Virus record (IMG/VR): IMGVR_UViG_3300035701_000074
Location: 1-44,764 of that record
DNA length: 44,764 nt
From: a virus
Direction: 5' to 3' (one strand)
Both the position numbers and the translations under genes were made by a program. Of the stretch, positions 38,451-44,764 are shown piece after piece (the stretch's first letter is position 1; each line of letters starts with the position of its first letter). A model generated the notes under the pieces. That model did not search any database and was not told where the DNA came from. It saw nothing but the letters and a program-made list of their open reading frames with translations.

Positions 38451-40174
38451 TGTCTAAAACAAAAGAAGAACAATTAGTTGATTGGAAGCAAAAAATAAAA
38501 CTTGGCATTTTGTATCAAGCTAATTATGCCCATACGTCAAGGTGGCCTTTCTTTGAACGTTATTTTGAAGGTGATTGGGGTGCAGGTATATTACCTGTTA
38601 ATTTAATATTTGCTTTTGGTAAAGCTCTATTACCTAACGTATATAACCGTAACCCAAGAGCACTTTTAACTCCAACAGGTCCTGGTAGAGTATTACACAC
38701 AAAGGCAACAGAGCGAGTGCTTAATTATTTAATATATGAGACTAATGTAAAGAAGCAAGTTAAGCGTATGTGCCAAGACAGCTACATATATGGTACAGCT
38801 ATTGGTAAATGTGGATATGATAGTGAATACGGCTATGCATCTGATAAGTCTGTGTCTATGATACCTGGTGAAGGAACATTAACTGGGTTTGGCACAGATG
38901 AAGAAAACATAGAATATAGAATAGATGTTAAACCTGGAATGCCATGGTTTCTACGTGATAAGCCAGCTAATTTTATTTTACCTTATGGTTATCTTGATAT
39001 AGAAGCTTCACCTTGGTGTGCTACACGAGTTATGAGACCATTAGAAGATGTGCTAGCTGACACAAAATATAGTAATAAAGGCAGTTTAAAAGGTGGTAGG
39101 ACATTTACTGATAGGAACATAAAAGCTACTATGCAGACTGATACTGAAGGTGCTGTTAAAGATAGAATGTTTGAAACGCTTTGTGAAAAGGAAGACTGGG
39201 TAGAGGTATGGGAAATAAGGGACTTTAGAACACGTAAAGTATATGCAGTCTCTATGGACCATGATAAGTTTCTAAGAGAAGATGTAGATGACTTACAAAT
39301 AGAAGGATTACCGTTCTTACCATTAATATTTAATGACTCCGGTTTTGGTTTTTGGGGAATATCTGATTGCCAGATAATAGAACCACAACAGTTAGAATTA
39401 AATGAAATAAGAACACAGGCACAAGCTCATAGACGTGTAGCATTAATTAAAGCATTGGTAGCACGAAATGCTATGTCTAAGGAAGAGAAAGATAAGTTCT
39501 TAAGTGGTGAGGTGTTTCCATACATTGAAGTTGACATTCCACCAGGAGGTTCGATTACTGATGTTATATCGCTGATACAACCACATGTGCCCCCAGATTT
39601 TGTAGCACTAACCTCACAGATAATGGAAGATGTAATGCAGATGCTCGGTTCATCTCGTAATCAACGTGGAGATTATAACACAGGAAGAAGGACTGCAACA
39701 GAAGCACAAATAGTACAAATGGCGGCACAGATAAGATTAAATGAGAGAAGAGATTCAACTGCAGATTTATTCACTAACATATGTCGTAAATATTTGCAGT
39801 ATATATTTACTTTCTGGAGAGACAAGTCTCAAGTTATTGATATCATAGGGCAAGATGGTGCAAGATATTGGATTGAGTATACTGGTGCGGCAATTAAAGG
39901 AGAATATAATATAAAAGTTAATCCTGATGACTCTCTTCCAGTTACGTTTGAAACAAGACGTCAAGAGGCAAGAGAGTTATATACATTGACTGTACAAGAC
40001 CCCACTATTAATAGGGTTGAGATGTCAAGACAGTTACTTAATCAGTACGACTGGATAGACAGTGATTTGTTATTAGCACCGAGACCTGGATGGGGCAATA
40101 ATCCTGAACAAGCAGTTCCTATTAATGCATTACAGAGAATGTTACAACAACAGGGAGGACAGCAAGGTGCCTAA
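38450..40174 (+). CDS. portal protein
   Basis: 574 residues. It has the form of podovirus portal proteins: helical N-terminus (WKQKIKLGILYQANYAHTSR), a core strand set (EYRIDVKPGMPWFLRDKPANF, YLDIEASPWCATRVM), a conserved turn (FLPLIFNDSGFGFWGISDCQIIEPQQLELN) followed by a long helix with arginines (RTQAQAHRRVALIKALVA) as in the stem region, and a helical C-terminus (GRRTATEAQIVQMAAQIRLNE) that would form the barrel. It makes the ring for DNA entry. It starts from ATG 38450 coupled to the previous stop. The order terminase, portal, scaffold, capsid confirms it. Confidence 0.85.
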   Translation: MSKTKEEQLVDWKQKIKLGILYQANYAHTSRWPFFERYFEGDWGAGILPVNLIFAFGKALLPNVYNRNPRALLTPTGPGRVLHTKATERVLNYLIYETNVKKQVKRMCQDSYIYGTAIGKCGYDSEYGYASDKSVSMIPGEGTLTGFGTDEENIEYRIDVKPGMPWFLRDKPANFILPYGYLDIEASPWCATRVMRPLEDVLADTKYSNKGSLKGGRTFTDRNIKATMQTDTEGAVKDRMFETLCEKEDWVEVWEIRDFRTRKVYAVSMDHDKFLREDVDDLQIEGLPFLPLIFNDSGFGFWGISDCQIIEPQQLELNEIRTQAQAHRRVALIKALVARNAMSKEEKDKFLSGEVFPYIEVDIPPGGSITDVISLIQPHVPPDFVALTSQIMEDVMQMLGSSRNQRGDYNTGRRTATEAQIVQMAAQIRLNERRDSTADLFTNICRKYLQYIFTFWRDKSQVIDIIGQDGARYWIEYTGAAIKGEYNIKVNPDDSLPVTFETRRQEARELYTLTVQDPTINRVEMSRQLLNQYDWIDSDLLLAPRPGWGNNPEQAVPINALQRMLQQQGGQQGA

Positions 40175-40427
40175 TTATGATGTTAAGTGTAAGAAATGTG
40201 GTAAAGAGTTTGTTGCATTCTCATCTATAAATGATAGGCATAAAATAAAATGTGAGTGCGGGGGTGATACGAATGTAATAATAAAGCCTCAAAGGCATCC
40301 AGGCATTCAGGTGTGGGTACCGTATTGGGAAGAGAATATATGTCATCAACCAGTGTTAGTTGAAAGTAAACAACATTTAAAAAAGTTGTGCAAAGAACAT
40401 GATGTTGTTGCACATAGATTGGATTAA
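40167..40427 (+). CDS. FmdB-type zinc ribbon protein
   Basis: 86 residues from the GTG at 40167, chosen because GGGAGGAC lies eight bases ahead; the open frame reaches back to 40125. It overlaps the portal stop by eight bases. MPNYDVKCKKCGKEFVAFSS and HKIKCECGGDTNVI give CxxC and CxC, as in small zinc ribbon proteins of the FmdB type often found next to head genes. Role in the virion is not known. Confidence 0.7.
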   Translation: MPNYDVKCKKCGKEFVAFSSINDRHKIKCECGGDTNVIIKPQRHPGIQVWVPYWEENICHQPVLVESKQHLKKLCKEHDVVAHRLD

Positions 40428-40442
40428 AAGAAAGGAGAAATT

Positions 40443-40910
40443 ATGGAGATAATTAAAACAAACATTCCTATGAAGGATGTGTCAAAGGTGATGAAAGAAG
40501 TAGGATATAATGTGGCTACTCCTAACAAAAGTTCAGCTATTGCAGAACAGTTAGCTGAGGCAAATGCAAGACCACAGAAGAGTATGGGTGATGCTATTAA
40601 TAGAGCAATGGAAAAGGTAACTTTACGTAAAACTGGTGCTGTTGCAGTTCCAATATCATTACCGAAAACAGAAGCACCAAAGCCTATTGCAAAGCCTGTT
40701 ATAAAGGTTGTAGAGAAACCAAAAGAGTTGCTTAAAACGGATGGTAAAGAAGAGAGAAAGACTGTTACCATTGACATGACTACTATTAATACCGCAGTTA
40801 GTTTTACTGGCAAAGGATGGACAGCGAAGAATATTAGAATGGCATATAATAGCCTAGTAAAGGCATTTAGAATTAAGATACGAGAAGAGTATCGAAAGGG
40901 GACTAAATAA
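40443..40910 (+). CDS. head-region protein, possible assembly factor
   Basis: 155 residues, basic and partly disordered: helical start (MEIIKTNIPMKDVSKVMKEV), alanine/proline/lysine-rich linker (TEAPKPIAKPVIKVVEKPKEL, about 76-96), and a compact C-terminal helix (TAKNIRMAYNSLVKAFRIKI). It lies between the portal and the scaffold-like protein and starts after GAAAGGAGAAATT. The helix-linker-helix arrangement suits an assembly factor. Unrecognised family. Confidence 0.5.
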   Translation: MEIIKTNIPMKDVSKVMKEVGYNVATPNKSSAIAEQLAEANARPQKSMGDAINRAMEKVTLRKTGAVAVPISLPKTEAPKPIAKPVIKVVEKPKELLKTDGKEERKTVTIDMTTINTAVSFTGKGWTAKNIRMAYNSLVKAFRIKIREEYRKGTK

Positions 40911-40911
40911 A

Positions 40912-41601
40912 ATGACTGAAGAGAATGTGAAAGCACAGGAAGGTGCAGGCAAAGAAGGCGATAAGAGTAAGGTGTCTGGCGATTTAGACAAATTTGCATC
41001 TAAAGAAGAATTAGCGGCATTGTTGAAAAGTGTAGAGGAACAAGGGAGGAAAACTGAGCAAATATTTGGCTTAATAACTTCTCCTGACTTTATGGGTAGG
41101 AATGCTCCTCCAGCACCAACTACTGTAAAAGTTGAGGAAAAAGGGCTTGCACCAGAAGAAGTAGATGAGTTAAAGCCTCATCAATTATTACAACATGCAT
41201 TAAAAGAAGTGAGTAAAATGTTGGAGAAGAATAATGCAATGGTAGAGGAGAACCTTAAGAATGTAGCTGCGTCTATTAAACAAGTATCAGATGCAGAAGC
41301 GGACAAAGATGCAACAAGACAGATTACGCAGGTTAAATCAGATTATGGTGAGGATGAATTTGAGAAGTTTAGACCTGCTATGGTTAAAATTGTTGCTGAG
41401 ACTCCTGGTATAACTGCAGAGCGTGCATTCTTAATTGCTAGAGGAGAAGCAGACCCTGTAAAGAAAAAGGCAGTTCCTAAGGGGACTCCTACGGAGAAGC
41501 CTGGTCAATTAGCTGAGTTTACCGACACTAACCTCAAACCTAGTGATGCTGCTGAGAAAGCCTATAGAAAGGCTTTTGGAGATGACAACAATCCGATATA
41601 A
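40912..41601 (+). CDS. scaffolding protein-like
   Basis: 229 residues, highly charged and helical with a disordered start (ENVKAQEGAGKEGDKSK). The helix at about 90-130 (KPHQLLQHALKEVSKMLEKN) and the C-terminal helix with basic residues (DAAEKAYRKAFGDDNN) match the style of phage scaffolding proteins, which act inside the prohead. It directly precedes the major capsid gene with AAAAGGAGTTGAGG as its ribosome site. Assignment rests on composition and position. Confidence 0.7.
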   Translation: MTEENVKAQEGAGKEGDKSKVSGDLDKFASKEELAALLKSVEEQGRKTEQIFGLITSPDFMGRNAPPAPTTVKVEEKGLAPEEVDELKPHQLLQHALKEVSKMLEKNNAMVEENLKNVAASIKQVSDAEADKDATRQITQVKSDYGEDEFEKFRPAMVKIVAETPGITAERAFLIARGEADPVKKKAVPKGTPTEKPGQLAEFTDTNLKPSDAAEKAYRKAFGDDNNPI

Positions 41602-41620
41602 ATAAAAGGAGTTGAGGTAA

Positions 41621-42622
41621 ATGACGGATTATACTAGAACTGGTGACAATATTGTCACAGCTCTTGACGATATGTATACTACTACATGGCACTTACAGAG
41701 AACAGTTGCAATCGACCAGATACTAACTAAAAATGCCTTCTGGCTATGGTTAACTAAAGGTAAAGGGAAAGTTAGACATGAAGAAGGTGGAAAGTTTATT
41801 GTCCTTCCATTAAAGTATGGAAGAAACAGCACGTTTAAAATGATGAGTCTTGGGGGAACAATAAGCTTAGTTAGAGATGAGAAATTGACTGACGCTATCT
41901 TTGACTGGAAGTATGCCGCTGTTTCAGTAGTCAGGTACTGGACTGAGACACTTAAGAACAGGGGAAAAGCAAAGATTATAGACATAATGAATACTGAGTT
42001 AGAGGCCGCTAAAGATGAGATGGCTATGCAATTTGAAGAGCAATTGTTTGGTAACGGTACTGGTGAAGATGGACTTGACATTGATGGATTAGATAACATG
42101 GTAGTTGCGGCTGCGTCTGGAAGCAGAGGTACTTTTGGTACTATTAACTCTGCATCTAAATCCTGGTGGGAGAATCAAGCATATGATATGGACGGAGAAC
42201 CTGCTGAAGCATGGTTAGATAAACGTGTTAGAACACAGCTAAATAACTGTGCGTTAGGTCAAGGTACAGAAGAGCCAGACATCATGGTAACTACACAAGA
42301 TGTCTATGAACTGGTTGAGGACAACACATTAGAACAACACTATATTACTAATCAAACATTAGGAGATGCCCAGTTTAAGCAAGGTATTATGTTTAAAGGA
42401 AGACCACTAATCTGGTCAGCTGCTTGTGGGGCTAAGAAACTATATACTCTTAATACAAAGTATATAGAGTTAATAATTGACCCTGCAGCTAACTTTACTA
42501 TGACAAACTGGAAAGATATTCCTAACCAAGTCAATGACAGATGTGCACAGATTGCTGTTGCTCTTAATTTCATATGTAGTAATAGAAATCGTCAGGGAGT
42601 AATATATAATATAGAAGCTTAA
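41621..42622 (+). CDS. major capsid protein
   Basis: 333 residues. The start (RTGDNIVTALDDMYTTTWHL), then VDQILTKNAFWLWLTKG-like segment and EEGGKFIVLPLKYGRNSTF is the arrangement of an HK97-fold capsid protein of the podovirus group. The middle (WKYAAVSVVRYWTETLKNRGK, ELEAAKDEMAMQFEEQLFG) is the spine helix, and the end is beta-rich (FTMTNWKDIPNQVNDRCAQIA). It would make up the shell of the head. The identification is supported by length, by the scaffold and portal genes before it, and by the lack of any other candidate. Confidence 0.85.
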   Translation: MTDYTRTGDNIVTALDDMYTTTWHLQRTVAIDQILTKNAFWLWLTKGKGKVRHEEGGKFIVLPLKYGRNSTFKMMSLGGTISLVRDEKLTDAIFDWKYAAVSVVRYWTETLKNRGKAKIIDIMNTELEAAKDEMAMQFEEQLFGNGTGEDGLDIDGLDNMVVAAASGSRGTFGTINSASKSWWENQAYDMDGEPAEAWLDKRVRTQLNNCALGQGTEEPDIMVTTQDVYELVEDNTLEQHYITNQTLGDAQFKQGIMFKGRPLIWSAACGAKKLYTLNTKYIELIIDPAANFTMTNWKDIPNQVNDRCAQIAVALNFICSNRNRQGVIYNIEA

Positions 42623-42687
42623 TCCTGAGTTCCAAGCCAATGGAGCTGTAGAGATTAGCCAAATAAAATCAAAGGGAGATGATTTAA

Positions 42688-43449
42688 GTGAGTAACATAA
42701 TTCTTGGTTCTGATGGCATAGCCATTAGACAAGGAATATATGAGGAAAGTTCTGTTTCAAAGACAGACCTCGGAAGGTTTATAGACTTTCAAGATGGTAG
42801 AAGATTTAGATATTGTCAGGCAAGTGGAGCAATAACTAAAGGACATATGGCTGCTGCTGGGGCTGTTGTTGCAAATGATAACACTGTGACACAAACTGGC
42901 ATGACTGTATCTATATCTGGTGGTTATATAGGTGCTAAGGTAATAAAGGTATTGCTAGCTGCTGCTACCACTGCTAACTTATATGCAGGTGGTTTCTTTG
43001 TTGTGGAAGGTGGAACTGGTTTAGGCCAGTGTCATCGTATTAAAAAGAATAAGGCTGGTGGAGCATCCGTTGCTTCCCCATGTGAGCTTACTCTTTATGA
43101 CCCACTAGTAGTAGCTCTTGATGCGACTTCTATTATATCTTTAACTAAGAACAAGTATAAAGATGTAGTAGTAGACCCTGCCACTGTGGTTAGAGAGCCA
43201 ATTGGTGTGCCTTTAATTACTATAACGGCTGGTGGTTATTACTTCTGGGCACAGACAAGGGGGTATTGTGCGATTGCTGTTGATACTAGTGACACTGTAG
43301 TAACTGGGCAATTCGTTATGAACGGAAGTACTGTTGCTGGTGCTTGTGAACCTGTAACTGCAACGGACGTTAAGATAGTACCTTTTGGTGTTGTAGTACA
43401 AGTTGCTGCAGCAGACACTTATGCTACCATTGATTTGCATTTAGAGTAA
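42688..43449 (+). CDS. head protein A of a related pair (decoration or minor capsid)
   Basis: 253 residues, GTG start after AAGGGAGATGATTTAA. Beta-rich. GRFIDFQDGRRFRYCQASGA and GGYYFWAQTRGY are echoed in the next head gene (GTRLITPDGRVFRYAKCSAT and VNYYFWCQTWGP), so the two are related. The rest has threonine- and valine-rich strands (TVTQTGMTVSISGGYIGAKVI). Position directly after the major capsid gene suggests decoration protein or head fibre base. No enzymatic motif. Confidence 0.65.
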   Translation: MSNIILGSDGIAIRQGIYEESSVSKTDLGRFIDFQDGRRFRYCQASGAITKGHMAAAGAVVANDNTVTQTGMTVSISGGYIGAKVIKVLLAAATTANLYAGGFFVVEGGTGLGQCHRIKKNKAGGASVASPCELTLYDPLVVALDATSIISLTKNKYKDVVVDPATVVREPIGVPLITITAGGYYFWAQTRGYCAIAVDTSDTVVTGQFVMNGSTVAGACEPVTATDVKIVPFGVVVQVAAADTYATIDLHLE

Positions 43450-43460
43450 GATAGTTACAC

Positions 43461-43489
43461 GAGAGGCAGTTATGAGCTGCCTCTCATTC
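43461..43489 (+). terminator. hairpin after head protein A
   Basis: GAGAGGCAG (43461-43469) pairs perfectly with CTGCCTCTC (43477-43485) with a seven-base loop. The tail ATTCTATCT has only a few Ts, so it may be a partial terminator or mRNA stabiliser between the highly expressed head genes and later genes. Confidence 0.65.
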
Positions 43490-43497
43490 TATCTAAA

Positions 43498-43532
43498 ACA
43501 TTATCAATTTCAAAATTTGAAGATGATAATGT
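43498..43532. repeat. palindromic intergenic element, copy C
   Basis: ACATTATCA (43498-43506) pairs with TGATAATGT (43524-43532), and between them lies the inner palindrome TTCAAAATTTGAA (43509-43521). This is the most complete copy; a near-identical core is at 37573-37607 and a variant on the other strand at 32011-32038. It lies just after the hairpin at 43461 and 25 bases before the next gene. Confidence 0.7.
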
Positions 43533-43556
43533 AAATAAAACAAAAAGGAGAATGAT

Positions 43557-44432
43557 ATGAAAGGTGCAAGATTAAAACATGTAGGTAACTCCCCTATGGG
43601 AGGGACATTATTTGAAGACGGTATCCTGCACGTTGGTAAGTATGGATACCGTGGTTTAGGTGGAAAGCATCCACTATATACACAAAGTATAACACAAAGA
43701 TATGCTTTAGGAACACGCTTGATAACGCCTGATGGTCGTGTATTTCGATATGCAAAGTGTAGTGCTACTAGAACCACTGGTTTTTGTATGATGTTTAATG
43801 GTGGTTTATTTGCCACTGTTGGTGTAGATGGTGGTGCTGTATTACCTGTTGCTATTGTTGCAGGCGACACAACTGTTACTGTTACTATTGCTGCTACTGA
43901 TGGTTCTAATCAGGGCTCTTATGAAGCTGCTGATGGTGCCGTTGCTAAGAATGAACTCTTTGGAGGTTACTTAGTAATATATGGTGCTAGTAATGATAGA
44001 GAGAACAGAATGATTATAGGTAATACTGCTAAGGATGCAGGTGCAGGTACTATAACTATTGAAGTGGAAGAGCCATTTACAGAAGCCCATGCTGTTACTA
44101 TTAAAGTAGAAATAATGGCTAACCCCTGGGCGACTTTATCAATGGTCGCAGAAGATTATATATCTGTTGCTGGTTTTCCTGCTTGTGGTAATGTAACAGT
44201 GAATTATTACTTCTGGTGCCAGACTTGGGGACCAATTAGAATAAGTGCTCAGAACTATAATTTAGGTGAATCTGCTGGTGAGAGAAATTTATGGTTTGGA
44301 CCTGATGGTTCTATTCGAAGCTCTGCAATTCAAGGTGCTACTAACTGCCGCCAACATGCAGGTTTCTTGATTCCAAGAACATCTGCATCATACGGGCTTA
44401 GTGGTTGGATGATGTTGCAGATTTGTCCATGA
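43557..44432 (+). CDS. head protein B of a related pair
   Basis: 291 residues, beta-rich. It shares with the preceding gene the GTRLITPDGRVFRYAKC segment, followed by TTGFCMMFNGGLF, a threonine- and valine-rich middle (GDTTVTVTIAATDGSNQGSY), NYYFWCQTWGPIR and SYGLSGWMMLQICP at the end. Starts after AAAAAGGAGAATGAT. A second decoration protein or a fibre on the head is likely. The two are diverged but aligned over most of their length. Confidence 0.65.
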   Translation: MKGARLKHVGNSPMGGTLFEDGILHVGKYGYRGLGGKHPLYTQSITQRYALGTRLITPDGRVFRYAKCSATRTTGFCMMFNGGLFATVGVDGGAVLPVAIVAGDTTVTVTIAATDGSNQGSYEAADGAVAKNELFGGYLVIYGASNDRENRMIIGNTAKDAGAGTITIEVEEPFTEAHAVTIKVEIMANPWATLSMVAEDYISVAGFPACGNVTVNYYFWCQTWGPIRISAQNYNLGESAGERNLWFGPDGSIRSSAIQGATNCRQHAGFLIPRTSASYGLSGWMMLQICP

Positions 44433-44445
44433 GGAGGGGGTTAAA

Positions 44446-44691
44446 ATGGATTTAACTATTTTAAACGCTGCTAAAGATAATTTAATTGCCAAGAAGGCTG
44501 AAGCAGGAGTAATGCCAGCGGATATAGCTAGATACTATATCCCCTATGATGAAGTACTGGCGATATTTACTGAAACCGCTTCTGTCCTAACTGAACTAAA
44601 TGGTAGATTACTCACCGCAGAAGCAAGTATAGTTACCTTGCAAGCAGAAATGGCTAATAGAATGTTATGCACAAAATATAAAACTGATTGA
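44446..44691 (+). CDS. small coiled-coil-like late protein (complete copy)
   Basis: 81 residues, the full form of the gene cut at the left edge. MDLTILNAAKDNLIAKKAEAG is followed by a helical half (YIPYDEVLAIFTETASVLTE, then GRLLTAEASIVTLQAEMA). GGAGGGGGTTAAA precedes the start, so it belongs to the same transcript as head protein B. Two silent base differences distinguish it from the left-edge copy. Not recognised; small helical head-to-tail or assembly factor. Confidence 0.8.
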   Translation: MDLTILNAAKDNLIAKKAEAGVMPADIARYYIPYDEVLAIFTETASVLTELNGRLLTAEASIVTLQAEMANRMLCTKYKTD

Positions 44692-44764
44692 AGGAGTGAG
44701 ATAAAATGATTAATTTATATAAAACTATAACAGCAGATACACAAGTATCTACTACCGAATGCTA
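44459..44764. repeat. right copy of terminal redundancy
   Basis: The same 306 bases as 1-306, with A at 44556 and C at 44637 in place of G at 98 and T at 179. It shows that the genes at 44706 and 248 are the same gene and that the late operon runs across the edge of the window. Confidence 0.95.
44706..44764 (+). CDS. small structural module protein, copy 1 (3' end outside)
   Basis: The right-edge start of the gene that is complete at 248-523. Only about 19 codons are here. The ATG at 44706 follows AAGGAGTGAGATAAA, as in the other copy. It carries the LYKTITADTQVSTTEC start typical of the family. Confidence 0.85.
   Translation, partial: MINLYKTITADTQVSTTEC

Noticed and set aside
40424-40999. 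191-codon frame on the minus strand
   Set aside because: Antisense to the 40443 and 40912 genes, with hydrophobic and odd sequence expected from the reverse of lysine/glutamate-rich genes.

Overview
This window is one complete genome unit of a small tailed double-stranded DNA phage, probably a podovirus, of low GC content. Bases 1-306 recur at 44459-44764 with two differences, so the molecule is circular or terminally redundant with a unit of about 44,458 bp, and reading continues from the right edge into the left edge. No integrase, excisionase or recognisable lysogeny module was found, so a lytic lifestyle is the simplest reading. The host is probably a Gram-positive or otherwise low-GC anaerobic bacterium. 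The hints are strong AGGAGG-type ribosome sites, an LLH-type holin and a 3D-domain cell wall protein, but the host cannot be fixed from sequence alone.

Layout. A divergent control region (34930-35592) holds consensus sigma70-type promoters on both strands, three exact-period 20 bp repeats and several palindromes. Rightward from it runs the late operon: terminase small and large subunits, portal, a zinc ribbon protein, scaffold-like protein, major capsid protein and two related head proteins. Through the circle junction it continues with a family of about 85-residue modules, a head-tail adaptor, fibre-like secreted proteins, a lysis region crowded with very small membrane proteins, an M15 peptidase and an LLH holin. 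A tail hub-like protein, a long fibre/fibronectin-like protein, putative ejection proteins (one of 1402 residues with an ADP-ribosyltransferase-like domain) and a PurD-like ATP-grasp protein follow. A cluster of hairpins at 18916-19010 ends this operon.

Leftward from the control region runs the early operon (34929 down to 19013). It starts with many small, mostly unknown proteins, several of them cysteine-rich zinc binders, and a 3D-domain secreted protein. It continues with recombination and replication genes: a RecB/Cas4-like nuclease, a Sak4-like ATPase, a DUF669 protein, a ParB-methyltransferase fusion, a uracil-DNA-glycosylase/DNA polymerase A fusion and a DUF3987 ATPase. Genes are packed with ATGA or TAATG overlaps.

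The most unusual items are: a 191-nt tRNA-like RNA (31797-31987) with acceptor-, D- and T-arm-like parts but a large inserted domain instead of a normal anticodon arm; a palindromic element repeated at three distant intergenic sites; the ADP-ribosyltransferase-like domain inside a virion protein; the PurD-like gene at the end of the late operon; and a five-copy small structural module family. All functional assignments are from reading motifs by eye; no database search was run.
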